A stretch of 64,000 nucleotides of DNA from RH-AL1 sp050013235 (GTDB lineage Bacteria; Pseudomonadota; Alphaproteobacteria; Rhizobiales; Beijerinckiaceae). The notes under the pieces are model-generated. The model saw nothing but the letters and a program-made list of their open reading frames with translations, did no database searches and was not told the origin of the DNA. Numbering within the stretch: position 1 is the first letter of the stretch; each line of letters opens with the position of its first letter. Where the stretch lies: contig JBEKFQ010000015.1 in the NCBI GenBank assembly GCA_050013235.1, positions 1-64,000 on the forward strand. Direction: 5' to 3'. Shown here piece after piece: positions 11,215 through 19,778 of this stretch. The position numbers and the translations under genes were made by a program.

Positions 11215-11913
11215 TCAACTCCGGGGCCCCACGCTTTTCAATAGCGCCTCCACGCTCGGCAGAATATGCGCGACAATCGTCTCGACGCCGCGCTTGTTCG
11301 GATGCATCCCATCGGCAAGTTTTTGGCTCATGTCCCCGGCCATGCCATCGAGGAAAAACGGATAGAGCGGCACGCCGAATTGTTGGGCGAGCGCGGGATA
11401 GATCGCGTCGAATTGTCCGGCATAGTCCTTCCCGAGGCTCGGCGGGGCCTGCATGCCGGCCAGCAACACTTTGATGCGTCTTGCTTTTAGCGTTTCCAAC
11501 AGACTGGCCAAAGCCTGTTTGGTGACGGCCGGATCGATGCCGCGCAGCATGTCGTTGGCGCCGAGTTCCAGAATCACCGCATCGGCGCCATCACTGAGCG
11601 TCCAATCGAGCCGGGCGAGCCCGCCGGTGGAGGTGTCGCCGGACACGCCGCCATTCACCACGACCACATCCTTGCCCTCCGCGCGCAATGCCCGTTGCAA
11701 TACGGCGGGAAAGGCTTCGCTCTCCGGCAGCATGTAGCCGGCGCTGAGACTATCCCCGAAGGCGACGATCTTGACCGGCACGGCGGGATCCGGCGCGGTT
11801 TGCGCCCAAGCGGCAAGGCCGGGACAAAGCGCGACACAGACGAGCGCGGTAAGCCATGGTAGGACGCGCTGGCGTTTGGCCCGGATAGCCCGGCGCTTTG
11901 TGGAAGGCATCAT
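11215..11913 (-). CDS. tesA: GDSL/SGNH-family arylesterase (TesA type)
   Basis: A periplasmic lipid/ester hydrolase of about 232 residues. After a basic N-terminus there is a hydrophobic signal segment (LPWLTALVCVALCPGLAAWA). The SGNH blocks are seen in order: block I FGDSLSAGY (nucleophilic Ser), block III LGANDMLRG, block V DGMHPNKRG (Asp and His). Two adjacent ATGs (11913, 11910) are possible starts, and both overlap the start codon of the divergent ABC ATPase gene. An upstream extension to 12123 is antisense to the ATPase and is rejected. The tesA/ybbA head-to-head arrangement is known from other proteobacteria. Confidence 0.88.
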   Translation of the reverse strand: MMPSTKRRAIRAKRQRVLPWLTALVCVALCPGLAAWAQTAPDPAVPVKIVAFGDSLSAGYMLPESEAFPAVLQRALRAEGKDVVVVNGGVSGDTSTGGLARLDWTLSDGADAVILELGANDMLRGIDPAVTKQALASLLETLKARRIKVLLAGMQAPPSLGKDYAGQFDAIYPALAQQFGVPLYPFFLDGMAGDMSQKLADGMHPNKRGVETIVAHILPSVEALLKSVGPRS

Positions 11914-12616
11914 GAATTCACCGGTGATCGAATTGGCCCACATCGACCTCAGCTTGGGGCGGGGGGCGGCACGTGTCCATATCTTGAAAGACATCTCGCT
12001 CAATATAGGGCGCGGTGAAACGATCGGCCTCACCGGCCCCTCGGGATCTGGAAAATCGACGCTTTTGATGGTCATGGCCGGGCTGGAGCGCCCCGATCGC
12101 GGCCGCGTGAGCGTCGATGGCATCGAGCTCTCGTCGCTGAGCGAGGATGCCCTGGCGCGGTTTCGCGGCCGGCGGATCGGGATCGTGTTTCAGTCCTTCC
12201 ACCTTATTCCCACCATGACGGCCCTGGAAAATGTCGCGGTGCCGCTCGAGCTTGCGGGCCATGCCGATCCCTTTGGCCGCGCCAAGGCGGAACTCGACGC
12301 GGTCGGTCTCGGCGCCCGGATGGCGCATTATCCCGCGCAATTGTCGGGCGGCGAGCAGCAAAGGGTCGCCCTGGCGAGGGCTCTGGCGCCGGAGCCCACC
12401 ATTCTCGTCGCGGACGAGCCGACCGGCAATCTCGACGAGGCGACGGGCGCGGCCATCATCGATCTCATGTTTGCCCTGAAATCCGCCAGGGACGCGACGC
12501 TGGTCCTCGTCACCCACGATCTCGCGCTGGCGGCGCGATGCGGCCGCACGATCCGGTTCCGCTCCGGCCGCGTGGAGGACGATGGCTTGGTGGCGGCGGG
12601 CTTAAGCTTATCGTGA
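11912..12616 (+). CDS. ybbA: ABC transporter ATP-binding protein (YbbA/LolD type)
   Basis: A 234-residue ATPase. Walker A GPSGSGKST, the signature LSGGEQQRVALARAL, Walker B ILVADEPTGNLD and a switch histidine in LVTHDLALA are all present, so the domain looks intact. It belongs to the MacB/LolD group, which usually works with an FtsX-like permease; ybbP normally follows ybbA, but here a YggT gene follows. The ATG at 11912 is preceded by GGAAGG and overlaps the start of tesA on the other strand, so each ribosome site lies inside the partner gene. Which permease it serves is unknown. Confidence 0.88.
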   Translation: MNSPVIELAHIDLSLGRGAARVHILKDISLNIGRGETIGLTGPSGSGKSTLLMVMAGLERPDRGRVSVDGIELSSLSEDALARFRGRRIGIVFQSFHLIPTMTALENVAVPLELAGHADPFGRAKAELDAVGLGARMAHYPAQLSGGEQQRVALARALAPEPTILVADEPTGNLDEATGAAIIDLMFALKSARDATLVLVTHDLALAARCGRTIRFRSGRVEDDGLVAAGLSLS

Positions 12617-12695
12617 CGGCCCGCTTGCCGCCCGGCGCTTTGCCCGTTAACAAACGATATTAAAGCTTAGTTTGGTCTTTCTGTCTGGAGCCGCC

Positions 12696-12986
12696 ATGCG
12701 CGCCCTACTCGATTTGGTTCTGCTTGTTCTCAAGCTTTACGGCTATGTCATTATCATCGTTGCGATCATGTCCTGGCTGATCGCGTTCAATGTCATCAAC
12801 ATTTACAACAATGTCGTCCGTTCGATCTGGACCTCGCTGAATGCCTTGACCGAACCACTGCTGCGGCCGATCCGCTCGGCGCTTCCCGCGATGGGCGGGC
12901 TCGATATTTCACCGATCGTGCTGCTTCTTTTGCTGTTTTTGGTCGAGGACATTATCGTCACTTATATTTATCCAAACGTATTTTAG
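12696..12986 (+). CDS. YggT family membrane protein
   Basis: A 96-residue protein with two hydrophobic helices: VLLVLKLYGYVIIIVAIMSW and a C-terminal ISPIVLLLLLFLVEDIIV. The connecting segment NALTEPLLRPIRSALP with GGLDISPI is the family hallmark. The ATG at 12696 follows TGGAG at normal spacing. YggT proteins are linked to osmotic tolerance and cell-division clusters in some bacteria; the biochemical role is unknown. Confidence 0.88.
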   Translation: MRALLDLVLLVLKLYGYVIIIVAIMSWLIAFNVINIYNNVVRSIWTSLNALTEPLLRPIRSALPAMGGLDISPIVLLLLLFLVEDIIVTYIYPNVF

Positions 12987-13288
12987 CCGTTAACCCGGCT
13001 TGCGGACAGACAAAACCGCACACGTTGAAATCGTGCGTATTGCGCGATACGACAAGCCCGCAATATGTGCTAAGGTGGAAAGCGCAATCTGGCCGCTTTT
13101 TCTTTCCGTCTTTCGGCCAGTTTCAAGCAATATCAACCAAACTTTAAAGTACCCAGCGTCATCTTGTCCGACACACCGAGGCCGGACATACCTGATATGC
13201 GCAATACGGATCTAGAACGGCGCGTCACGGGAATGGCGCCAGGGCGGAGCTCGCGTTCGCACGGCGGCCGCGGCCCGGCGGCATCGCG
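12987..13288. other. Intergenic region upstream of the chemoreceptor gene
   Basis: About 300 bases. A short open frame at 13000-13215 has no recognisable domain and unlikely codon usage. A hairpin-prone GTATTGCGCGATAC lies near 13037. No known promoter type was identified. Confidence 0.45.
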
Positions 13289-15616
13289 ATGAACGTTTTC
13301 GCATCGCTTCGCGCACGCATCATGGCCGGCTTCATCGGTCTTCTCGGTCTCGCGCTCGCCTGGTTTGCCGTTTCCAATTATTTCGCCTCGGCTTTTCAGA
13401 ACGAGGCCGAGGTCTGGACGGCGTCGGTGCGGCCTGTCCGCGAAACGGCCGCCATCAACGGCATGGTCTATGTCGCTCAGAGCAGGTTGAGCGATTACCT
13501 CCGCTCGAGTTCTCCCCGGACGCGCGATAATATGATGGCCGTGGTTTCAAGTCTCTCGCGGAAACTTGCGGAGCAGCACGAGACGAGCGGCGCGGACACC
13601 CTGGAAAAGCTGACTGCGGCGGTGATTGCCGCCACCGATGAAACGACTAGAAATTCGCGCCGTTCGATCGAGGCCGCCGCCAATCTTGCGCCCGCGAGCC
13701 TCGCGATCGGCCAAGAACTCGCGAACGGGCAAGAGTCGGCGCGGATCGAAAACCCCGGCTTGGCCTCTTCCGTCTCGCGCTTGCAGGTCTTCGCGGGACA
13801 ATCGGCGATGGTCACGGCGCGAGCCGCTCTGACTCCCGGTGCTCCGGTTCAAGACGAGATTGCCGCGACGCGTGCACATCTCCAGGAAGAGATGGCGGCG
13901 ATTTCGCTCAATAGCGCCGCCACGGCCCGTTTCCGCGATCTCGTGAACGCGTTCGCGGCGCAAATCGCGGTCCTGGAAACCGCGAGCCATGATCTGAGCG
14001 GCGCCGTTTCCCGCCAGACGGACGCCATACGGAATCTGAACCTCGGGCTCGATGCGCTCGCCGAGGCCACGGCCAAAAAAGCCGAGGCCGCGGAATTTCG
14101 CTTCGACGCCGCCGGAAAAGCATCCGGGAATGCTTCGGCGGATCTCGTCGCCGCCTTGCTGAAGATCAGTATCGTCGTTTGCGCCCTTGGGCTCGCGATT
14201 GCCGTTATTCTGGGATCGTCGATCTCGCGGCCTCTGATTTTGTTGAAGGAAGCCATCGGACGGATCGCCAATGGCGATTTCGCCACGCGGATCCCGAGCT
14301 TGGAACGCCGCGACGAAATTGGCCAGATCGCCCGCGCTCTCGAGATTTTTAGGGATAATGGGGTCAGGCTGCACGCGACGGATGCCGCCACCGCCGAGGC
14401 CGCCGCACAGCAGCGGCATGTGGTCCAAGCGATCGCCGGCGGGCTCGAACAGCTTGCCGCCGGCGCTTTGGCTTTCCGGCTGGAGAGCCCGTTTCCCGCC
14501 AGTTACGAAAAGCTCCGGCTCGATTTCAATCATACCATCGAATCCTTGCAGGGAGCCATTGCCGTCGTCTCCGACAGCACGGCGTCGATCCGCTCGGGCG
14601 CGACCGAAATGTCTTCGACGTCAGGAGATCTTTCGCGGCGGACCGAGCAGCAGGCGGCGAGTCTCGTGGAAACCGTCCACGTCTTGCATCAAATCGCCGA
14701 GACGGTGCATCAAACCGCCGAGGGCGCGAAACATGCGCGCGAGGTCGTGGGTTCGGCCAATGCCGAGGCCGGCCATTCCGCGGCGATCATGCGCCAGGCC
14801 ATCGAAGCGATGAGCGGGATCGAAAAATCCTCGGGCGAAATCCGCAAGATCGTCGGCGTCATCGATCAAATCGCGTTTCAGACGAACCTGCTCGCCCTCA
14901 ATGCGGCTGTCGAGGCGGCGCGCGCCGGCGAGTCCGGCCGGGGTTTCGCGGTGGTGGCTTCGGAAGTCCGCGCCTTGTCGCAACGCTGCGGCGACGCCGC
15001 GCGGGAAATCCGGGGGCTCATCGCCTCATCGAGCGGCCATGTCCATCAAGGCGTCGAATTGGTCAATCAAACCGGAACCACCCTCGAACGCATCATGCAG
15101 CAGGTCGTCGAGATCAACGGCATCATCAAAACGATTGCAACTTCGGCGGAGACCCAGGCGGCCAGCCTGGACGAGGTCAACATCGCGGTGTCGGCGATGG
15201 ATAAGTTCACCCAGCAGAATGCCGCCATGGCGGAAGAAACGACGGCCGCGAGCCATGCGGTGGCCCATGAGATGGATGTGCTCGCCGGCTTGATCGCGCG
15301 CTTCGATTCGGGCGGCAAGACGCGGAAGCCGGCGCCCGCCGCCACGCGCGCGCGCGTTTCGTCCGAGCGCGGTCTTGCTGTCCTGGCAAGACCGGTTGCC
15401 GTGAAACACACGCTCGAGGCCGCGCCGACGCCGGACGTCGCGGCGGATCGGGAGCCTGGCCCGCGAATGCGCATCCAGCCTCCGCCGCGAGAGCACGTTG
15501 CCCTTAGAAAAAGCGATGCGATCTCCCCCCGGCTGGAGACATCGGCCGCGAGCTCCGGTAATGGTTTGGTCTCGCGACCTTTGAAACGTCATCTGGAAGA
15601 TTGGCGGGAATTCTAA
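13289..15616 (+). CDS. Methyl-accepting chemotaxis protein with C-terminal tether-like pentapeptide
   Basis: A 775-residue transmembrane chemoreceptor. The first membrane helix is at about 13-33, a long alpha-helical periplasmic sensor follows to about 289, and the second helix (about 290-310) leads into a HAMP domain (about 311-363). The cytoplasmic signalling hairpin has the conserved tip region GRGFAVVASEVRALSQR (about 550-567). The C-terminal linker ends in DWREF, which fits the x-[HFYW]-x2-[HFYW] CheR/CheB docking pattern. No che genes are nearby, so it is an orphan receptor. The ligand is unknown. Its stop overlaps that of convergent folK. Confidence 0.93.
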   Translation: MNVFASLRARIMAGFIGLLGLALAWFAVSNYFASAFQNEAEVWTASVRPVRETAAINGMVYVAQSRLSDYLRSSSPRTRDNMMAVVSSLSRKLAEQHETSGADTLEKLTAAVIAATDETTRNSRRSIEAAANLAPASLAIGQELANGQESARIENPGLASSVSRLQVFAGQSAMVTARAALTPGAPVQDEIAATRAHLQEEMAAISLNSAATARFRDLVNAFAAQIAVLETASHDLSGAVSRQTDAIRNLNLGLDALAEATAKKAEAAEFRFDAAGKASGNASADLVAALLKISIVVCALGLAIAVILGSSISRPLILLKEAIGRIANGDFATRIPSLERRDEIGQIARALEIFRDNGVRLHATDAATAEAAAQQRHVVQAIAGGLEQLAAGALAFRLESPFPASYEKLRLDFNHTIESLQGAIAVVSDSTASIRSGATEMSSTSGDLSRRTEQQAASLVETVHVLHQIAETVHQTAEGAKHAREVVGSANAEAGHSAAIMRQAIEAMSGIEKSSGEIRKIVGVIDQIAFQTNLLALNAAVEAARAGESGRGFAVVASEVRALSQRCGDAAREIRGLIASSSGHVHQGVELVNQTGTTLERIMQQVVEINGIIKTIATSAETQAASLDEVNIAVSAMDKFTQQNAAMAEETTAASHAVAHEMDVLAGLIARFDSGGKTRKPAPAATRARVSSERGLAVLARPVAVKHTLEAAPTPDVAADREPGPRMRIQPPPREHVALRKSDAISPRLETSAASSGNGLVSRPLKRHLEDWREF

Positions 15617-16140
15617 TTTCCGTCCGTTCGCGGACCTCCGGCAGGCCCTTGCGCGTCCCAGCGCGTCACGCCGTCTTGCGCGATCGCCGCGGCGGCATCG
15701 GCGACGCGTTTGCCGCCGATGACCAAATCGGGCGCGATCTCGGCGAGCGGGACGAGGACGAAGGCGCGCTCGAACAGGCTGGCATGGGGGATGACGAGGT
15801 CCGGGGCTTCGACCGATAGGCCGGCATAAAACAAAATATCGATATCGATGCGCCGGGGCCCCCAACGGATTCCCGGCTCGCGGCCGAGCAAGGTTTCCAC
15901 CGCTTTGACTTCGTTCAGGAGCGCGCGCGGATCGAGCGTGGTTTGCGCCAGCGCGCAAGCATTGGCGAAATCCGCCTGCGGCACGGGCCCCCATGGCGGC
16001 GTCCGGTAGATGCTGGACACGCGCCCCAGCCGGATTTGTTCGCGCGAGGCCAAAACGCGAAGGGCCTCGGCGATCGCGCCCGGCGCATCCCCGACATTGC
16101 CGCCGAGCCCCAGCGCGATATCGATCCAGACTTGCTCCAT
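15613..16140 (-). CDS. folK: 2-amino-4-hydroxy-6-hydroxymethyldihydropteridine diphosphokinase
   Basis: HPPK transfers pyrophosphate from ATP to the pterin precursor of folate. The 175-residue protein has the family signature RWGPRRIDIDILF (about 92-104), GLGGNVGDAPGAI at the N-terminus and the SSIYRTPPWG substrate loop. ATG 16140 sits one base past the folP stop, so the genes are translationally close. A start at 16161 would lie within folP. It is the last gene of the folB-folP-folK run and its stop overlaps the convergent chemoreceptor stop. Confidence 0.95.
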   Translation of the reverse strand: MEQVWIDIALGLGGNVGDAPGAIAEALRVLASREQIRLGRVSSIYRTPPWGPVPQADFANACALAQTTLDPRALLNEVKAVETLLGREPGIRWGPRRIDIDILFYAGLSVEAPDLVIPHASLFERAFVLVPLAEIAPDLVIGGKRVADAAAAIAQDGVTRWDAQGPAGGPRTDGN

Positions 16141-16141
16141 C

Positions 16142-16972
16142 TCAGGCGCGCTCGATGGCATTGAAAACGGTGAGGGCGCTCAGATTTTCGGCGCAATCGT
16201 GCACCCGGAAAATCGTGGTGCCGCGCTCCGCCGCCGCGACATTGGCGGCAATCGTGGGAATCAACCAATCGTTGGCGCTGTGAGGGCCGAGTAGCGCCGC
16301 AAACAGCGATTTGCGCGAGACGCCGACGAGGATAGGCAAGCCGTAGTCGCGCAAAACGCGCACCCCTTTCAGCGCCGCGAAATTCTGCGCTTTCGTCTTG
16401 CCGAAGCCGATCCCGGGATCGAGGATGAGGCGCGCGCGTAAAATGCCGGCGCGAGCGGCCAGATCGAGCGAGACGTCGAAAAAGCGGCGCATGTCGTCGA
16501 CGATATCGAGGCCGGGGTCGATGCTCGCGCGATTGTGCATCATCACGAGTCCCGCCTCGCCCGCCGCGACCACATCCGCCATGGCGGGATCGCCTTGCAA
16601 GCCCCATTGATCGTTGACGACCGCCGCGCCAGCCTCCAGCGCCAGGCGCGCGACGGCGGCCTTGGTCGTATCGATGGACACGGCGACATCGATGGATTGA
16701 ACCAAGGCGGCAAGCGCCGGGGCCAGCCGGGCGATTTCCTCGGCCTCGGGGACGGGCGTATAGCCCGGCCGTGTCGATTCCGCGCCCACATCGACGATGG
16801 CGGCGCCTGCCTCGACATGGGCGCGGGCATGGGCAATGGCGGCATCGGCATCGATGAAATGCCCGCCGTCGGAGAAGGAATCCGGGGTGATGTTGACGAT
16901 GCCCATGACGGCTGGCCCGGCGCGGGCCAAGTCGAGAAAGCGGTCGCGCTTGGCTGCCGTCTCCGCTTTCAT
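16142..16972 (-). CDS. folP: Dihydropteroate synthase
   Basis: A 276-residue TIM-barrel enzyme joining p-aminobenzoate to the pterin pyrophosphate. VMGIVNITPDSFSDGG (about 22-37) is the first DHPS signature, DVGAESTRPG (about 61-70) the second. The pterin-binding ILDPGIGFGK and VGVSRKS segments are also present. Its ATG overlaps the stop of the upstream fusion gene by four bases (ATGA), showing translational coupling in the folate operon. Confidence 0.96.
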   Translation of the reverse strand: MKAETAAKRDRFLDLARAGPAVMGIVNITPDSFSDGGHFIDADAAIAHARAHVEAGAAIVDVGAESTRPGYTPVPEAEEIARLAPALAALVQSIDVAVSIDTTKAAVARLALEAGAAVVNDQWGLQGDPAMADVVAAGEAGLVMMHNRASIDPGLDIVDDMRRFFDVSLDLAARAGILRARLILDPGIGFGKTKAQNFAALKGVRVLRDYGLPILVGVSRKSLFAALLGPHSANDWLIPTIAANVAAAERGTTIFRVHDCAENLSALTVFNAIERA

Positions 16973-18018
16973 GAAGTGTGCCCCGCCGGTTTGACGAGGG
17001 TCGACCGGTCGCGGCGCACGACAATCCCCACCGAGCCCTGGATCACGTCGAGCTTTTCCACTTTGATCGCCACCGCCGTGAGCTGGGGATAGGCGAGAAG
17101 ATTGGCCGCCAGCTCCTCGGCCAAGGTCTCGACGAATGTCACGTGCGGGCGCTCGGCGAGAACGCGGATCGTTTCGATGATAATGTCATAGGAAAACACG
17201 CCGCGCATGTCGGTGGGCGGTTCGGCCGGGCGGCGCACGTCCGCGTCGACACTGAAACGCACGCGCTGGCGCGCGCCGCGCTCGGCCTGATAGGCGCCAA
17301 TCGCCAGATGCACGATGAAATCATGCACGAAAATATGGTCGGTCTCGCCATGGGCCGCGAAATCGTCGCGGGCCGGGCTGTGGTCTTCGCGTGGGATGAG
17401 CGCGCGAAGCGCCTCCACGGCCTTGACATCGAGGCCAAGCTCCGCCCGGTGATCGCGCCGCGCCGCGGCATCGAAGCCCAACAAGCCGGGTTGCAGCACC
17501 AAAAGCCGGGCGACATCGGGCGCCTCCAAGCCGCCGGCCAGGCCAAACGCCAGTTCTCCCAACCGGCAGGCACGGCCGAAAGCATCGAGCTGCGCGATAG
17601 TGACGGCATCCACGAGCCGGCGCCCATCGCTCACGTCGAGAATGGCCGCATCGGCCTTGCCGAGGATCAGTTCCAGCGGCCCCAAAAGATCGCCCTCGGC
17701 GGGGATGATGGCGGTGAGCTTCACGGAGCCGCCCGGCGGCGGCAACGCGGTCAGCGCCGCGCGGGCTTCCGCGACGAATTGAAACGGGAGAGCGATTTCG
17801 TCGGCGCCGAGCGAGACGGCCGCTTCGATCGCGCCGGGATGGCGGAGCGGACCATCGATGCGCAGACGTAAAATGCCGGGAAAGGCCGCCCGGATGGCCC
17901 GGATCGCCGCGCGATGCGGAGCCGGGCCGGGCATCCAGACTTCGAGAACATCGGCTCCGCCCGCCGCCGCGATAAAGGCATCTTCCGCCGTGGCGGCGCG
18001 AACGAGCATGCGTGTCAT
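16969..18018 (-). CDS. folB: MfnB-like domain fused to dihydroneopterin aldolase (FolB)
   Basis: A 349-residue two-domain protein. Residues about 226-345 are FolB, which cleaves dihydroneopterin to the hydroxymethyl pterin and glycolaldehyde; likely active-site residues E246, Y278 (FSYDIIIET) and K322 are present. Residues 1-210 resemble (5-formylfuranyl)methyl phosphate synthase MfnB (DUF556): AGGADVLEVWMP and AFGLAGGLEAPDVARLL match its opening and closing motifs. However, the position of the MfnB Schiff-base lysine is W28, and this domain has lysines only at 100, 121 and 199, so the catalytic lysines known from methanogen MfnB appear lost. The folate context supports the FolB half; the N-terminal role is open. 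Confidence 0.8.
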   Translation of the reverse strand: MTRMLVRAATAEDAFIAAAGGADVLEVWMPGPAPHRAAIRAIRAAFPGILRLRIDGPLRHPGAIEAAVSLGADEIALPFQFVAEARAALTALPPPGGSVKLTAIIPAEGDLLGPLELILGKADAAILDVSDGRRLVDAVTIAQLDAFGRACRLGELAFGLAGGLEAPDVARLLVLQPGLLGFDAAARRDHRAELGLDVKAVEALRALIPREDHSPARDDFAAHGETDHIFVHDFIVHLAIGAYQAERGARQRVRFSVDADVRRPAEPPTDMRGVFSYDIIIETIRVLAERPHVTFVETLAEELAANLLAYPQLTAVAIKVEKLDVIQGSVGIVVRRDRSTLVKPAGHTS

Positions 18019-18238
18019 GGCGAGCCGTCTCCCCTAGGTTTGGCCGCGTGACATGGGCCGGGCAGCCCGGTCTCCAGCGCAAAACGCGATTCCCTTACGA
18101 TGGCGGACGGCAGCCGCTTCCCGGCGCTGGCCAGCGCGCGAAAAGAAGCCACGCGCTATGTTCCATCTTGCGCGTGTCTTAGCCGGGATCGCCAATCCGC
18201 TCTAGAGTGTGGCGGCACAAAAGTTTTTTGGCCCCGGC

Positions 18239-18279
18239 CAAGTTTAGCGACGCGCGGGATCAAGTTTAGCGACGCGCGG
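18239..18279. repeat. 19-bp direct repeat upstream of hprK
   Basis: CAAGTTTAGCGACGCGCGG occurs twice exactly, at 18239-18257 and 18261-18279, with a 22-base period. It is the only obvious structure in the 325-base gap between the folB fusion and hprK. It could be a pair of regulator sites or a small tandem duplication. Confidence 0.75.
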
Positions 18280-18343
18280 CTGTGCGGAACGATGTGATGG
18301 GCCCCGGATGTGAAAGACCTTTCGCAAACATGTCCGGCGGCCT

Positions 18344-18883
18344 ATGATTGCAACCATGGCTCGTCAGGGACAAACCGTGGGAAACGACTCCTTCCCCCCC
18401 AGCTCCTCCCATGATGCAACCCCGGTACCGCTTGCGGTTCATGCGAGCGCTGTGGCTATAGGCGGCCGGGCGATCATCATCCAGGGGCCGTCCAAGTCTG
18501 GCAAGAGTACCTTGGCCTTGGCTCTCATCGAGGCCTCGACGCCGGCCCAGCCGGTCAAGCTGATCGGGGACGACCGGGTAATTCTCTCGTGCTTCGGCGA
18601 CGATGTCCTTGTTTCGCCCCATCCGCGCATCGCGGGGATGATCGAGAAGCGGGGCTATGGCATCGTTTCAATGCCTTACGCGTCTGACATACCGCTTGCC
18701 GGCGCCGTCGATCTGCGGCTTGATGAGGGTGAGCCGTTTTCCCTCGAACAGCGGCCCGCCACGTGCCGCCTCCTGGAAAAAGACTTTCCTTCTCTCTATT
18801 TATATCCCGAGAGCATATGGACGGGGCGCGGACAGGTGGTTTTAGATTGGGTAACCGCGACATTGACGGCACACTCGGCTTAG
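18344..18883 (+). CDS. hprK: HPr kinase/phosphorylase, short alphaproteobacterial type
   Basis: HprK phosphorylates the regulatory serine of HPr. This 179-residue protein has only the C-terminal kinase domain, as usual in alphaproteobacteria. The P-loop is GPSKSGKST (about 48-56), followed by IGDDRVILS and a VDLRLDEG segment. An Asn/Ser/Pro-rich N-terminal stretch of about 25 residues is not part of the fold, so ATG 18356 is also possible. It precedes EIIA and HPr at a distance of 190 bases; chvG/chvI, usually its upstream neighbours, lie 18 kb away. Confidence 0.88.
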   Translation: MIATMARQGQTVGNDSFPPSSSHDATPVPLAVHASAVAIGGRAIIIQGPSKSGKSTLALALIEASTPAQPVKLIGDDRVILSCFGDDVLVSPHPRIAGMIEKRGYGIVSMPYASDIPLAGAVDLRLDEGEPFSLEQRPATCRLLEKDFPSLYLYPESIWTGRGQVVLDWVTATLTAHSA

Positions 18884-19073
18884 AAAGCGCGCGCCCAGTC
18901 TCGCAAACGTGCAAAAGATTAGAATTGGTAAAGAAAACGCGCTCATATATAGGAAGGTTCCCAGCGATGCCTCCGAAGCGGGTTTTCGCGGGACGATCCG
19001 CCTTTAAAACAAGGCTTGGGATCATGAACGACGGCGCTGATGCGCGGAGTTTCCGGATGGGTGGTTCCTGCCG

Positions 19074-19475
19074 ATGATCGGAATGGTACTTGTGACCCAT
19101 GGCGAGCTTGCAACCCAGTTCCGGGCTGCGCTGGAACATGTGGTTGGACCGCAAAAACAGGTCGCGACGGTCTCGATCGGTCCCGAGGACGATATCGAAC
19201 GCCGACGTGGCGACATTGTGGACGCCGTGACCGCCGTCGACACCGGCTCGGGCGTCGTTCTCTTGACCGATATGTTCGGCGGCACGCCGTCCAATCTCGC
19301 GATTTCCATCATGGATGGGGCGCATGTCGAAGTGGTCGCGGGGATCAACTTGCCCATGCTGATCAAACTGGCCTCGGTGCGCGATGCCGCCTCGCTCGAA
19401 CAAGCGGTGATCCAGGCGCAGGATGCGGGCCGCAAATATATCTATGTCGCCAGCCGGGTGCTCAGCGGCAAATGA
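19074..19475 (+). CDS. PTS system mannose/fructose-type EIIA component (regulatory)
   Basis: A 133-residue EIIA-Man domain protein. The phosphorylated histidine is expected at H9 in MVLVTHGELA, and LTDMFGGTPSNLA is the conserved second block. In alphaproteobacteria this soluble EIIA acts in the regulatory PTS with EI-Ntr and HPr rather than in sugar uptake; no EIIB or EIIC gene is present here. Its stop overlaps the HPr start by ATGA. Confidence 0.92.
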   Translation: MIGMVLVTHGELATQFRAALEHVVGPQKQVATVSIGPEDDIERRRGDIVDAVTAVDTGSGVVLLTDMFGGTPSNLAISIMDGAHVEVVAGINLPMLIKLASVRDAASLEQAVIQAQDAGRKYIYVASRVLSGK

Positions 19476-19774
19476 CCACCCATGATACCGGATTGCCTGT
19501 CGATGCCGTCTCGAGAGAACTCGAGATCGTCAATCGCAAAGGTCTGCATGCCCGCGCCACCGCCAAATTCGTGCAATGCGCCGAACAATTCAACGTGATG
19601 GTCACGGTGAGCCGGCACGGCGAGACCGTGGGCGGCACCTCGATCATGGGGATTTTGACGCTGGGCGCAGGCATCGGCACCACGATCCTCGTCGCCGCCG
19701 CGGGTCCGCAGGCCGAGGAGGCCCTCGACGCCATCGCCACCCTTATCGCCAATAAGTTTGGCGAAGAGGAATAA
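19472..19774 (+). CDS. ptsH: Phosphocarrier protein HPr
   Basis: A 100-residue HPr with a short N-terminal extension. The histidine phosphorylated by EI is H26 in NRKGLHARAT, and the HprK target serine is S57 in GGTSIMGIL, keeping the standard spacing of 31 residues. The start ATG overlaps the EIIA stop, so the pair is translationally coupled. An upstream in-frame extension is EIIA coding sequence in another frame and was rejected. It is convergent with the GST gene, five bases apart. Confidence 0.94.
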   Translation: MTTHDTGLPVDAVSRELEIVNRKGLHARATAKFVQCAEQFNVMVTVSRHGETVGGTSIMGILTLGAGIGTTILVAAAGPQAEEALDAIATLIANKFGEEE

Positions 19775-19778
19775 AGCT

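Noticed and set aside
12987..13288. Short frame 13000-13215 upstream of the chemoreceptor
   Set aside because: No start context, no homologous motif, and composition unlike neighbouring genes.
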